From Batrachochytrium dendrobatidis JAM81 (taxonomy: Eukaryota > Chytridiomycota > Chytridiomycetes > Rhizophydiales), in NCBI RefSeq assembly GCF_000203795.2, contig NW_006281111.1:275201-339200 (forward strand): 64,000 nt of DNA. Direction: 5' to 3'. A model generated the notes under the pieces. That model was not told the DNA's origin, made no database searches, and saw only the letters and a list, made by a program, of their open reading frames with translations. The position numbers and the translations under genes were made by a program. This document shows positions 14,562-27,221 of this stretch, in pieces (positions within the stretch are counted from its first letter, which is position 1; every line of letters starts with the position of its first letter).

Positions 14562-17514
14562 ATGTTGCCAGTCATCGCGCAATTCCAGTCTTCACAAAAA
14601 CCTACTCAGTTACAGCAGCAAGTTGGTCAAATACAGTCATCACAGCAAGGTCAACAGTATCTACTCTCAAATCGAAGTAGACTTTCATCTATTACTGAAC
14701 CATCTGGCTCCAACTTTAATATTAAAATGAGTCTTCAAGAAAGTGTCACTCCTCCAGAAATCACTGTAGAGCAAACTCTAAAAGGTAATCTAGACTAAAC
14801 AACGTATCTCAATCATATCTGAACAGACATTATAGTAAATATATGCATCAATATGCTCTTATTCAACACACAGGTGGATACGCTCTTCGAAAACTTAAAC
14901 AATATTGCGATAGAATGCATGAGCTAAACCAGAGTATGTAACGACTTGGCTTTTATATCAATTTATATCAAGATCGCTAATATAGTTCAAATCTAGTGCA
15001 TGTGCGTGATTATCATCAGGCACAACAGCAAATTATGAGGTTGACGACTGAAAAGGAAAATATCATAGGTACAGTTTATCTTGAAGCAAAATACTTGATT
15101 GACCTAGTCTTGTAACTTGGTATTCTTTCCTACAACTCTAGCCGAGATTTTGGACAAAAATGACAAGATTGCCCGGTTAAGGCAGCAAGATATTTCAGAT
15201 CACAGATATGCACGTTCACAGTTGAGTCTGCTTTTACTACCAACTCTTTCAATAGTATGCTACATTATTAAACAAAAACGTGCTTGTCGAATATTGGCAT
15301 CGTTTCATGGTAATGTGTTTATAAACTGACTTGTTCACGTACTATGTGTTTGTAGAGAAGAGGCAGAAAGACTATTATTGGAAGAAACCAGAAAAAGAAT
15401 TGATACAGAAAAGGAATGCCAATCTATCAAAAAAGAGCTCACTGATTGCCGAGATCAATATGAAGCATATCAAAAGTAAAAATACCAACTCGCTTTTAAA
15501 AATTCAGCATAATATTAATGCCAAGCTGCTATATGTACATAGATCGGTTGTATCAGAGGAGACGCAGCAAGAATTACGTAAACAGCGCATTTGTGAGCAG
15601 GATATCACCATTGGCAATCTCGAACAACATAACATGTAGTGTCTTGCTTTGAATCTATTGTCAGTATATAACCAAGTGTGTTAAAATGCTTGCTGTAATG
15701 ACATAATTCTCTAGTCAGCTCAGTTATAAAATCAACGAACTCAAAGTAGAATCCATCAAACATGAGCGAAAAATTGACGACCTGGAAAAAAATCTCTTGT
15801 ATGATTATATGTTGGTCGTTATGTCAGTTTGGCGTATTCTAATATCTTTTCAATTATCAGGAATGCAAATCAACAGAATGCACATCTTACCCAGTCAGAA
15901 GGAACCCTAAAGCAAGAAAATACACAACTTCAACGAAGATTGAGGTAGGTTATTTCGCAATACGCGATATATCTTACCAAACGCCCATCATATTAAAACC
16001 AATTCCACACAGGGAACTTATTGATGCAAACAAGGAAGTAACGTCCAACTATCAAATAGTAAAAAAGAACCACGATCTCAAACGGCATGAATATGAGGAG
16101 CTCACACTTGAACTATCAGAGGCAAAAGATGCATGTCAGTTTGCTTTGGTAGGTTTCTAAAAGTGCCGCTATACTGTGCTAACCATCTGATTCCAGCTAA
16201 AATTTCATGGATGCTCTTTTAGAAAAATAAGAAACAACTCCAAAATGAATTGACAGCAACCCAAAAAACTAAGAATGAGTTGCAAGAAAGGATCAAAAAT
16301 GTCGAGGCAGTTTTATTACGAAAGGAAAAAAACATTGCAGATCTTTTGAACAAGATCAACGAAACTATCAATGAATACGAGTTGAAACTAGAACGAAAAG
16401 AGGAGCAGATATGGGCAATGAGCGCGCAACTCAGTGAAGGTTGGTGATATATCTACCAAAATCTGAAATAGAACTGTTTATAAGACATGTCACATTGGTT
16501 TTATTTACGCTCATTTAATTGTTATAGAAACTCAAAAAAATCATGCAATACAGCAAGCAGATATTGTAAAAGAAAAATCTAATGTGTTTACGACTGATCC
16601 CGATGTTATCGATGATACAGAGAAAAAATCACAAAGTATAGAATCATTGTCTTTAGTCCTGTAGATAAATTGCATTTATAGCTAATGGTATCTACATGGT
16701 GTTGTTTTTATTATACACGGTATGGCTTGCTACAAACTAGTCAAGGAAAGGTCACTTTTAGATGAAATCGATCGGCTTGCTAAAGAGATGCATATACGAG
16801 ATGATAACATCACATGTAAAACACTACTGATACTGGACATACTATACATAGTTTTTCACTACTTTATTTGCTATATTGATATTCTAACCAATTGTAGTGC
16901 TGAGAGAGCAAGTATTAGATTTGTCCAAAAAGCAATTTCATCCCAGAATGGAAAAACTCAAGGCGATTGAATTGGATATTAAAAGTCGAATGGAAGAATA
17001 CGCTTTGGCTGAAGAACGCATGGAGGTATGCAGGCTATATTGTACATTTGCACCAATACACAACTGAGTAACATGTGGTTTTAGACTGGATTTTTATGTC
17101 CCCGAGATCTGAAGTTTTTCAAAATCCCCATGACATTGTCACCATGCGGGGTAAGTATCAGATGCTTGAATTGAATCAAGTTTGTTTCAAATCTTTGGCT
17201 ATATTAAATCGATTATTTTCCCATTAGCACACATTTTGTAAATCTTGCCTCGAGGCAATACAGGAAGAGAATTACAACGTCATCAAGTGCGAAGTTTGTA
17301 ACACTACTGCAACTGCAGTGCATAGAAATCAACAAATTGAAACGATTGGCGAGCAGTTTTCTCGTCGCAAGCACCTTACTTTATCGTTTCTTGAATGGTA
17401 ACAATATTTTAAAACTTTACACAAACTACATGGATCGACTTTGATTCAAATATTTGTATGAATTTTAGGATCAAGACTTTGCGTGTATATCTGCCATCTG
17501 ACGAGACTAGTTAG
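14562..17514 (+). CDS. Coiled-coil protein with C-terminal RING-like zinc domain
   Basis: From the ATG at 14562 a Gln/Ser-rich N-terminus leads into many short exons of heptad-like, Lys/Glu-rich sequence, for example QRIKNVEAVLLRKEKNIAD around 16290-16340. The last exons (17030-17514) give GFLCPRDLKFFKIPMTLSPC-GHTFCKSC, then NVIKCEVCNTTATAVH, ending IKTLRVYLPSDETS. This is a RING/U-box-like fold in which the usual second cysteine is Asp (CPRD). The domain suggests an E3 ubiquitin ligase or protein scaffold; the substrate is unknown. The junction at about 16660-16740 is unclear: an in-frame TAG at 16662 could end a first gene, with a second starting at 16722. I favour one gene because the coiled coil continues across it. 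I do not recognise a named orthologue. Confidence 0.6.
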
Positions 17515-17610
17515 CACAACAGTTTTAATAGAGCCAAGAATTGAATAGATTGATTTTCATTTCAAGTATTGTTGGGATTGAAACAAGTTTGTTTCAAGAT
17601 ATTGAATTAG

Positions 17611-19465
17611 AATGAACGATATTGTCTATGTAAGTGTCAACAGGCTTGTCCATCTTTATCCAATCTTATTTTTAGTGTTTCGTTTTGCGTGAATAGGCTG
17701 CAAATGAGCCAATTCCCAAAATCATCAGTAGGTAAACTCATCTATGTTAGTCCTAATGAATCTATAAGATTAGAGACTGAGGAAAAAACAAGACTACGCT
17801 TGGAACGAATTTGTCAAGTGAGTATTCTGTTGATTATGGCCAATTTGTTGCAGTTGAAGGCTGATGTTGGATGAAATAACAGGTTAGAACTCAAGAAAAG
17901 AAACTGGCAGCAGAAAGACGAAACAACTTTAAACAGCAGAGCGGCCAAGAGTGGTCTAATGTTGTGGAGAAGCTCCATGTAGGTGCCTTTTCTAATTCTA
18001 ACATTGGGCCATATGCTATTTAGACCAGCATGTCTATGTTTCCATCTCATTATTTCATTATATCAACATTTGACTGATTTCAATGCAATATCAATACTTT
18101 CGGACATTCAGGTCAAATGGTCCGATGACAAGGAAAAGGAAGAGAACCATTTGCATGAATTGATGGACAAGATGTCTAAGCGTATTGGAGAGGCTCATCT
18201 AGATGCATCATTCAAATCTCTGGATAAAGTATGCTTTTATTACTATAGATTGAGTTTGACTTTATGCTGGCAATCTGTTGATTGCGCTTCTCACGTTTCA
18301 ACATGTGTTTATAGCGCAAATGTTCTCAGCAGTTACTCGAGTCTATTGCACAAAGTCAACAAACAGAAATAGTTCGCAGCAGAGTAGCTGCCTCGCATGT
18401 ATGTACTGATGATTTGGCATTTCAGATTTACGAGCCTCACCAAAAATTGTTTTTTGGAATCGTTACATTTGCGGCTTGTCGTGGTTGATTTTATTAATTG
18501 CCGTCATTGATGTATAGCAACGTCGTCAACATTATGATCGTATTGAGCCAATTCTTCTTCGCAATGCAATCCTTCATTCAGTACAACAACAAGAATCTTT
18601 TCGGGCACGGCTTGTTGCTAACCAATATCGAGAACAAAAACGCTCAAGCTTTCCTATTGTAGAGATTGTTTCTAAACCGTTGGCTCAAACCCATTATAGA
18701 TCCTTACAGCACAGACCTCAAAATTATGATAATTCAAGCCTTCATCGTGAATATGCTGTTATTAGATGCCAGCAGCCACACCACCCGGCTCAGAATTCAA
18801 AAAATGCCAAGGCTGTAGCTGTGATAGAACATCAAGCTCGTGCTCAACAGCTGTATGCCCGACGTGAAGTACTGCAAACTCTTGATCAAAATGCACGAGT
18901 GCGACATGAACGCGCTATTGTTGGAATCCAGCTTAATAAGGTTGATTGGTTGTTCAGATTAGGATTGATCACCTTGTTTAAAAGATTGAAATCAGGACTA
19001 AACAGTATTTTGTGACTTGCTAGAAACGCGATAAAGTGCTATCGGAGCTGGACAGACTTGACATGGATGATCGCCAGCGAAAACAAGTCAATGCCGGACT
19101 ATACTCGGCTAAATTTCGTCCAGATCATATTCGGGTGGGATCTGAGCAGCTTCATGCTCAATTTGGAACACAGTTTAATATGGGTAAACCTTGTGCTAAA
19201 TACTTTCACTCAATTACCAAGTTTCTAGATTGTTAATGCTGACATGCAATTATTTTCAGACAAAGACTATGGGACTGCACTTCAAACCACAGGCTATGCA
19301 AGGTCATCACACAGAAAATTGGATCAGAGATCAAACGCTTCGTATAGTATCGAGCTCACAAAGAAAGCTGGAGATGAACTTGATGTTATCTGCACAAAAC
19401 CTCGTCGTTCTACTACCATAAACTCAGATCACTACACTGCAGAGACTTTAGATAATAAAATTTGA
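17611..19465 (+). CDS. CEP295 N-terminal-like centriolar protein
   Basis: The start is uncertain. ATG 17611 with an intron to about 17698, or ATG 17689 reading directly on, both lead into SPNESIRLETEEKTRLRLER. Later exons give VRTQEKKLAAERRNNFKQQS, EWSNVVEKLH-VKWSDDKEKEENHLHELMDK and RIGEAHLDASFKSLDK. This layout (SPNE start, Arg-rich helix, W-containing helices, 'GEAH' segment) resembles the N-terminus of CEP295/Ana1, needed for centriole-to-centrosome conversion. The later VLSELDRLDMDDRQRKQVNA and QLHAQFGTQFNM also have CEP295 counterparts. It lacks the long remainder of animal CEP295 (about 450 residues here). The 3' end lies 40 bp from the CFAP298 stop, tail to tail. The assignment rests on recalled family similarity. 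Confidence 0.6.
17672..17704 (-). mobile_element. Possible MITE terminus remnant at the CEP295-like gene start
   Basis: GTTTCGTTTTGCGTGAATAG followed by GCTGCAAA resembles the element end (TTTCATTTTACGTGAATA..GCTGTAA) with a few substitutions. No second end was found. The AG inside it would serve as splice acceptor if the ATG at 17611 is used. Confidence 0.35.
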
Positions 19466-19505
19466 TGTTTTATTTTGGAATGCATAAATAGCCACGCATT
19501 AACAT

Positions 19506-21008
19506 TTAAAAGGCTCTCCACTTGACACCCTGCATTCCATTAAAAGCTGATTTAAGAGCTTTGGTGTCAGCCCATGAGGAATTGAGATACTCGTCTTCAT
19601 CATTCTCTGCGAGTTTCTATATTGTGTACACGTTTTGATTAGCAATTTGAATCATCGAGTTTGTGACCCATATCACTCACTTTTTGCTCCTCCTGTTTTC
19701 TGTAGTAATACGCCATCATTTCTTTCTGTTGTTGCTCAGAAATGGGTGCTTCTCGCAGTGGCGGTCCCTGACCTCGCTAGTTAATTGAGCAATGTCATTT
19801 AAAAGTAGATAAAACATTGATTTAACGGTATATCAGCAGAATATTTAAATGTTGAATGAATCAAACCTTTATACCTTTTGTAGCTTGACAATAATCTTAG
19901 TTTTATCATTTTTACCAATATAGTCGCACAGTTTCTTCTCTCGCTGTAGCTCTTTGTTGGCCCACCAAATAGAGGCGTCTTTTGAATCTATAATTTCCTT
20001 TGAAGCCTAAAAATTGAAATGCAGACAATATAAGCAACAATTTAATAGCTAGTAATATAGCTATTTAGCAATATGGAAATATATACTACACTGACCGCTG
20101 TTCCAGATAGATCCTCAGTGTCCTCTAAGATATCGCGAAGTGGTTCCCACTCTGGAAATCCTTCTGGGTGCACAATGCAAAACGCACCACGAATGTCATC
20201 CAACAGTGACTTTAAAACATCCAATTTGAGCGAAACTCCTTTAGTGATTTGATCCTAGTTGATACACAATGGGATGTATGTCATTAGTATGAGTGAGAAT
20301 GGCTTGATCAACAAGCCCAATTCAAGCCAAATTACTTTTGAGATTGCATCCGTGGCGGCGTTGAGTGTTGTGACAATCACATTGGCAGCTGCTTCTCCCA
20401 TTGCTAAATCATGATAGTAATCAAACCCAATAGTTTAAAATGACTATATACCCAATAGCATTTTCAAACATACAGCCAAATAGACTATGCGTATCGTTGA
20501 CATTACCTTGACCTACACGTCGACCACTTGGGTCGGGGTTATCATAAAACATGAATCCGTTCTTATAGATCTCATTTCTAGGCTTATCTGGCAGTTCAGT
20601 ATCAGGACTCGAAAACTTTTCCAACTGCTCTTCAGTGTATCCTTGTTCATTGTCTGGTTTCAATGGACCATATTTGATAAACTCCTCGGCACCTAGATGA
20701 GCCATTGAATGGCAAGGATTACAATAGGTGTATGAATGATAGCATCAACGTTGTTTACACGTATGTATACAATGGCATTAGTTTGTTATTTATCCAACTC
20801 AACATTACAAGTACAATAGTTTGAATTTCCGAGTACTTTTTCCAATTCAAATCAGAGAATTAAACGTACATGAAAGCAGGCGACCAATACGCAGACGAAG
20901 GTTGTAAATAGTGGCAATAGAAGGAACAAGGTCAGCCAAATCAGAGACTACTGGAGCCTCAAACAGAAACATAGAATCTTCTGCACGTTTGACATGAATG
21001 ACGACCAT
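19506..21008 (-). CDS. CFAP298: Cilia- and flagella-associated protein 298 (C21orf59/Kurly)
   Basis: This conserved cytoplasmic factor is needed for outer dynein arm assembly and motile cilia. The start at 21008 gives MVVIHVKRAEDSMFLFEAP. Then follow EEFIKYGPLKPDNEQGYTEE and DPSGRRVGQGN, matching the family 'GRRNGQ' motif. Next come AAANVIVTTLNAATDAISK, the central DIRGAFCIVHPEGFPEWEPL with DILEDTEDLSGTA, and SKEIIDSKDASIWWANKEL. The C-terminus reads LCDYIGKNDKTKIIVKLQK, PLREAPISEQQQKEMMAYYY, LNSSWADTKALKSA and GVQWRAF-like residues to the stop at 19506. Six or so GT-AG introns. Length about 290 residues, as in animals. It converges on the CEP295-like gene and is head-to-head with MNS1. Confidence 0.93.
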
Positions 21009-21680
21009 TTTTGAATAGATTCAAGACAGATGCAATATGCAAGGCTCAAAAGTCCGATTATTTAGTGGCATAGCAGACATCACGTGGCTAGTTTTAACAG
21101 CTTTAAATTCCAATCGGAATATGACTAGCCTAACAGCATAATCTTGCTGGAATCATTCTATTAACCAACTGAAAGTGTCATTACGCTTTCTGGTTTGCTA
21201 TAATTTAAACACTGAGACTGCAAATCATTTAAGCTTTTGAAAATACATTCGAATTCTTTTTTCAATGTAATTTGTATCCACTTTAATCACCACGTTTGAC
21301 CATATGCGGTTCATTCAGCACAGATTCGTATCTGATTGCTTGGCAGTGTTGTCAAAAAGTGAACTAACAGTTCACGTGACATGCTGCTTAATTCGATTTG
21401 ATCCAAGCCTGCAACTTGTTGCTCAAAAGACTGCAGATGATTGCCAATTCTTCAAATGTATGCCATATGAATGACCGCTAATTCGTTTGCACTAATATAT
21501 GCTTAAAATCAAACCACCCTCTTTTAAAAGTATTCAACTGTCATTGATAGTGTGCTAATTTATTCAATTCTTGGAATCTAAACATGCCATCTGTACTTTA
21601 TTGTTCAATGCCGGATAACCGCATGCAACGCACTCCTATGACAACGGCCTTTCTATTCAAAGGCTATTGCCCGCCGTGCA
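21009..21680. promoter_or_regulatory. Shared head-to-head promoter of two ciliary genes
   Basis: 672 bp separates the starts of CFAP298 (-) and MNS1 (+). It is AT-rich, and I could not identify a convincing RFX X-box by eye. Co-expression of the two during zoospore formation is inference from layout. Confidence 0.5.
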
Positions 21681-23687
21681 ATGCAAGAAAGGCGTGAGAG
21701 GGAGAGCAGGCGTCAACAAAACATGCGCGAGGACATGGTAAAGCATTTACAGAGGGACACGCTCATCAAGACAACATTGAGTTCTGACAATCGCGTTGAG
21801 CAAGTTCGCCTTCATCGTGCGCAAAAGCTTCAAGAGCAGGAGCAAGAGACATACAACTATTTAATGGAGGTAAATTGATTGAAATGGGTTAATTGAAAAA
21901 ACTATTAGTGTGTGAATCAACGGTGTTGAGATTGTCTTGCTAACATGTAATGACAACCCAACCACGGATTGCTGGGTGCTATAGGATGACCAACGTCAAA
22001 AAGATATCAAAGACAACCTCAAATTTGAAGAGGAGCTATTAGAAGAAATGGGACGCATTCAACATGAGCGGGTGAAGGAGCAAAAGTTGCGCCAATCTAT
22101 CCGTGAAAATAGCGTGGAATTGAGAGAGTTGGAAAAAAAATTAAACTATGCTTATATGAACAAGGAGCGCTCACTTCAGTTACAAGAAAAACAGTTGATT
22201 TCAAAGCAATCCAAAGTAAGTGATACTGACGACCATTCCTGGTGTTTTTGTTGAAAGTACCATTAACCGGCCGACTGGTATATTTCTTATCAATATAGAT
22301 TCAAGAAGATACAGTTATTGCGGAAATGAATGCTCATTCCTATAAAGAGTATGCCAAAGAGGTAGACAAACAACGTAAAGCACAAGAGAGAAACATAGAA
22401 TATCATCAAGCCCTGAATAATCAACTCGCAGAGGCAGAAGTTAAGAAGCAGCAGGAGTATGAGCAATTTCTTAAAGAAAAGGCTGTTGTTGACGAGATTG
22501 TTAAACGAATTCTTGAAGAAAACGAGCGGTATGCCTACTTGATGTCGAACCAACTCTATCTATAAAATCACTAATATTGGGTTTAAATTATAAATATGAC
22601 CAGTGAATCAAATCTGCGCTTGGAAAAGCAGAATGAAACCAAGCAGTTTATTGAGGCTTTCATGAAAGAACGTGAGCATTGGCGTCAAATGGAACAGGAG
22701 CGTCAAAATCTCGAAAATCAGCGCATTCAAGAGTATGCCCATCTTCAATATCAGCGCGAGGCTCTTCTTGAAAATAAAAGGCAAACAGTGGCTGCTGGAA
22801 AGAACGCTATATACGATAAAGTAAGTCGAAATTGTTTCACACTGCTTTCATATTGTCTGGCAAACTTTTGGTATGATGTCTATTTTAGTTGAGCTCACAG
22901 TTTTTTCTTGATAAAGCTTGCTGCTGAAATACAGTTTAAAGAAAAAGAAAAACTTGAGTTGGAAGAGCTACGAATTGATCTTGCACAGGAAGAACAAGAA
23001 GCAGTCGCTCGTAAACGCGATCAAGATACGCTAGAACAGCGAATTCGGAAGCGTCTAGAGCTGATTGACGCATACCAAATGCAAATGCAAGATAAGAGAA
23101 GACGCATGGAGGAGGAGCGAGTTGATGAAGAGCAGTTTAGACACAAAGTAAGTGGCATTTTGACATTTCTTGGCAGAGCCTCTAATATAAAAGCATGCTT
23201 TACACTAATTCTCTGATATGGACTTATCTATCAACCTTTTATGTATTTTTAATTTAGATGATGCTTAAATTTGCCGAAGATGACAAGCTTGATCAAATTA
23301 ACCAACAAAAAAGGCGAATGAAGCAGATTGAGCACAAGCGTGCAGTTGACGCTTTAGTAGAAGATCGCCATAGAAGGGCTCAAGAGGATATTGAAAATCA
23401 GCGTATTGTTGCTCAAAAGGAGATTGAAATTGAGAAGTATCGCCAAACAGTCATTGAACAAGAAAGACAGCGCCTGCTTCTTGAACATGCATCCAAGCTT
23501 GTTGGATTCCTCCCAAAGGTAAAAGCTAGTCATTGGTGCTGTCATTTATAGAGTTTTGTATCATTAATTGTAAATATCTCTTACACTATAATGGCTCGTA
23601 TTATTCTAGGGAGTATTGCGAGATGAAAAGGATTTGGGACTATTTGATGAAGAATTTCGTAAGCGCTTTGAAAAGCTATCGACTTGA
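21681..23687 (+). CDS. MNS1: Meiosis-specific nuclear structural protein 1 homologue (TPH domain), axonemal
   Basis: MNS1 is a microtubule inner protein of motile axonemes. Almost the whole product is a charged, helical TPH/trichohyalin-like coiled coil. The diagnostic core is SIRENSVELRELEKKLNYAY then MNKERSLQLQEKQ (22090-22190). Later come YEQFLKEKAVVDEIVKRILEE, TKQFIEAFMKEREHW, MLKFAEDDKLDQINQQKRRM and KQIEHKRAVDALVEDR. The C-terminus is HASKLVGFLPK-GVLRDEKDLGLFDEEFRKRFEKLST, stop at 23685-23687. Each block has a direct counterpart in animal MNS1, in the same order. Introns lie at about 21869-21984, 22215-22299, 22536-22596 (uncertain), 22819-22917, 23146-23257 and 23518-23611. Start 21681 is the first in-frame Met after a stop; an upstream exon is possible. 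Confidence 0.93.
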
Positions 23688-24324
23688 GGTTTAGATAACC
23701 CAAAATAGCAATGGCTATATGTTTTTACCTTTTCACCACTTTTTCTAAAAGTAGCCACCTATCAAGAGTACAAAAATGTCTTTATTGATATTGTTCATTA
23801 TTAAAGGTTTAATTTTTGATATCAGATACAACGTGTTGTGTCTTGACCAAGGCTGATATATCAATATTAGATATTTGTCAACTGTAATGGTGATTTAGTT
23901 TTTATTGGATCTAGACTTGACATTCATACGATTGTTGCATTTGACTTGCCAATCGTGTTTGAACTCGACAATAAACCGTATTTTTGGAATGCTAGAGTCG
24001 AAAATGACCAAGATTTGAGATAACATTGAATGTTATTAGCCTGATGTTCATTTTTCTCGGATTGATATGGCACAATGTTTAGTAAATTTGAATGGCATGG
24101 AACTGTCATGGATTTCTTTCATTGGATTTCAATGAAATGCAAGACATTTTACTGTAATTGCTCAATGCGAATGCTTTCAGACGCAACAATAAGTTGATGT
24201 TTTAAACAGCGAATTGACCAAGTTGGAAGTGCAAGACTGGAATTCAAGCGTCGTTTTGCTATTCAGAAAAGCCAACATTCCGATTGCGGTGGATAAGCCA
24301 TAGCTGATTCAAGTTGCACATGCT
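23688..24324. other. Intergenic region between MNS1 and SUN-like gene
   Basis: 637 bp, AT-rich, no ORF or repeat recognised. It contains the MNS1 3' end and the promoter of the SUN-like gene. Confidence 0.45.
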
Positions 24325-27205
24325 ATGGGCAGAATGGATATATACATGCTTTGCTTGTTGCTCTATTCACTTCCAAGTGGGTTTCCTCTGTTGAATTCTA
24401 GACATGACTGCAACTCTTTACATATTTCCAAATGCAGATATGCATCTCCACTTCAAGTTTCATTCGAGTCTGCCCCAGTCTGCTGTCCTAGTAGCCAGTC
24501 TGAATATGATCAAAAAACTTCAAAAGATCCAGCTGTTTCTGGTATGTTCTTGTTGGTGTGTTTCATGGATGTCAATAATGGTCTTGATACTGGAGCTCAT
24601 TGGCAATTCTTGTCTATTTCAATCTTGAATACAAATGCAGGAGTCCCGTCTTACACACTGCAGAATGCTAACCATGGCCCGATAAAGGAGCACACATTGA
24701 AGTCACTAGCGAGCCAGATTACAAATATTGATTCAAATATCTTGACTGAAACAAGATCTGATTCAAGTACTGCAGGATCTGTCAGTGGTATGTAGATGCT
24801 GGGTTTCACATGCTTTGCATAGTTGCAAGTAGTTTAATCTGTTCAATGGTTTGGTAGTAATGTCTTTTAGCTATATTTCTACGCCTGTGCTTGTTTCTGT
24901 ATCTATAGACACTACAGATTCACTACCAAAAAATGAGATTGAGCACTCCTTGACAGACAGCTTGGATTTTACACAATCTACCAATTCCGATGTAACATCA
25001 ATAGCATCATTTGAAGTTGAAAGCAATGCAATCGCAGACTTGAATTCAAACCAAATTACCAAAACTACCTCATCTGATGATATGCGTCCAACTCAGCCGT
25101 CGCTGCCATCAGCACATCTACCCCCTCAAGTAAAGAATGAAAAGGAGCGATTCAATTACGCATCATTTGACTGTGGTGCACTTGTTCGCGCAGTTAATCC
25201 CGAGGCATCATCAGCAACGGCTATTCTATCTAATAGCAAAGATCAGTATATGCTTAACAAGTGTTCAACAAACAAGTTTGTCGAAGTCGAGCTATGCGAA
25301 GACATTCTGGTAGATACAATTATGTTGGCAAATTTGGAATTCTTCTCCTCTATATTCAAAGACTTCAAAGTTTATGTTGCCGATCGATATCCACCGATTA
25401 CTGGCTGGAAAATCATTGGTACATTTACGGGAGAAAACTCGCGCGAACGGCAGGTAGAGTTCAATATTCGACTGTTTGAATCCCATTGACTGAAATGGCC
25501 ATCAAAATTGACCTTGATTTACTACTGCACGCTAGATTTTTAAAATAGACCATCCTGCTTTTTGGGCAAGGTATTTGAGAATCGAATTCTTGACTCATTT
25601 TGGACAAGAGTTTTACTGTCCACTAACAATGCTCAAAGTATACGGGACAAGAATGATTGAGGATGTCAAGGCTGATGAGTATGATGATGACTTGAGTGGT
25701 ACTGAAACTATTTTGCCGATTGTTCCAAAGCAGGATAGTGGAGACGCTTCGTTGAGCAAAGACTCGGTACCTTTGTCACAGGATTTGGATATCAAGGACA
25801 CTACATCTTGCACTTTAAAAACATCTACAAAACTTTATTCCGACACCAGTATGCCAGAGACTGTTTTAAACGACAGTCCAACTGTAACATCGCTGCAGTC
25901 TGAGATGACTCGATCGAATACAAAAACTGAACTTGACCAATCGGCAAAAACACGACACGACAAGACTTTAAGCGAAAAAGATGAATTTGCTTCCATAGTA
26001 TTGACAACTAGCACTTCTGGTGTACTTGATGAGAATGACACGACCTCAACCCTCTCGTCCAATTCAGAATTGACTGATTTAAGTCACACATCTATACCTG
26101 GGATAACACCAAGCGTTCAGCCTTCCTTCACTGGAAAAAAAGAAAGCATATTTAAAAACATCATAAAGAGACTGTCAGCTGTTGAAAAAAGCATTGCGTC
26201 CCAGCTCATTAGCACAGAAAAACACTACCAAGACTTGAATGATCGGCTTGAAAATTTCGAGGTTTTGCAAGCTAGTATTGTGGGCAAGCGTTTTGACTCT
26301 TACAAAGCTGGATACGATTTAGACTTTCAAACCATGGTAATGTTATCATATACCCTATAGTCGCAACACAGCTTCATAGTGCTATCATTATGCTAACATG
26401 TAATCTATTTATAGCTTGAGCTATTTGCCAAGAGAATGTCCGAACACGACAACGTACTCAAAGACAAGGTGCGACAGCTAGACGAAAAACTTTATATTGT
26501 CAACTCGCTGATTGAATCTCTAGAATTTCAGGTATGTAACTCAGTTTGTACTTTTTATGTACCTTTTAGTCTAGCAAGCTGACCCATGAGTTTTCTGAAT
26601 GTATACCACGATCAATATAAATTTAGATTAACCGAAATATTATAGCCAATTTTTTGATTGTTATCATGATAATGCTGGGGAAAAATATCATTCAGCGCAT
26701 CTTATCATTCTTATCATGGTGTTTGGAACTGTTGACCGATCGTAGTGTTAAAAATACAAACACTATTATATTTCAAAAAGAACGCCATGATGAATCAGGC
26801 TCTAGTTTGACGTCTCGGGAGTATCTCGATAATGTGCACTCGGCCGAGCCAGATGTAAATACGATCTTGTCCAGCAAAAGTGGCTTCCTGGTTTCAAACC
26901 AAGACCCACACATGCATGCTTTTTCAAATTTCGAGCAGGTATCTGCAGACAATCAAATAAGATTGCCATCTCTTCTTTCAGAATCTTCACATATCTTCGA
27001 CAGTCCAGTATCTGATCGTGAAAACATGCATACGGTCGCTCAGATGAACACAACCCATTCTGCACAATCGATCTCATCAGAACTGACCCAATACCAACTA
27101 TTGCTCAAGAAGGAAAAGTCATTACAGGGAATGGGATCTCCATCTATGTCATGCAACCCCAAGCGTCGCAAAAAAAGAAAATCTCCGCCCCGTATCAATG
27201 AATAG
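24325..27205 (+). CDS. SUN-domain membrane protein, SUCO/Slp1 type
   Basis: SUCO/Slp1-like proteins are ER membrane glycoproteins with a luminal SUN-like domain; yeast Slp1 helps protect folding membrane proteins. Exon 1 carries a hydrophobic leader (MLCLLLYSLPSGFPL). A Ser/Thr-rich linker is followed at about 25140-25660 by the domain: NYASFDCGALVRAVNPEASS, ILSNSKDQYMLNKC, KFVEVELCEDILVDTIMLAN, FFSSIFKDFKVYVADRYP and GWKIIGTF. It continues after an intron with RYLRIEFLTHFGQEFYCPLT. After another Ser/Thr-rich region come a coiled coil (KRLSAVEKSIASQLISTEKH) and one transmembrane segment near 26640-26730. The tail ends in basic residues (KRRKKRKSPPR), stop at 27203-27205. The domain order fits the SUCO class rather than nuclear-envelope SUN1/2, which have the SUN domain last. 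Confidence 0.82.
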
Positions 27206-27221
27206 TAAAAAGCTGTCAAGG

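Noticed and set aside
21009..21680. RFX X-box in the ciliary divergent promoter
   Set aside because: I looked for GTTGCC/GGCAAC-type half sites with proper spacing and saw no convincing pair.
24404..24628. Overlapping small ORF at the start of the SUN-like gene
   Set aside because: It is a shadow frame. The frame at 24325 with a hydrophobic leader continues into the SUN domain exons.
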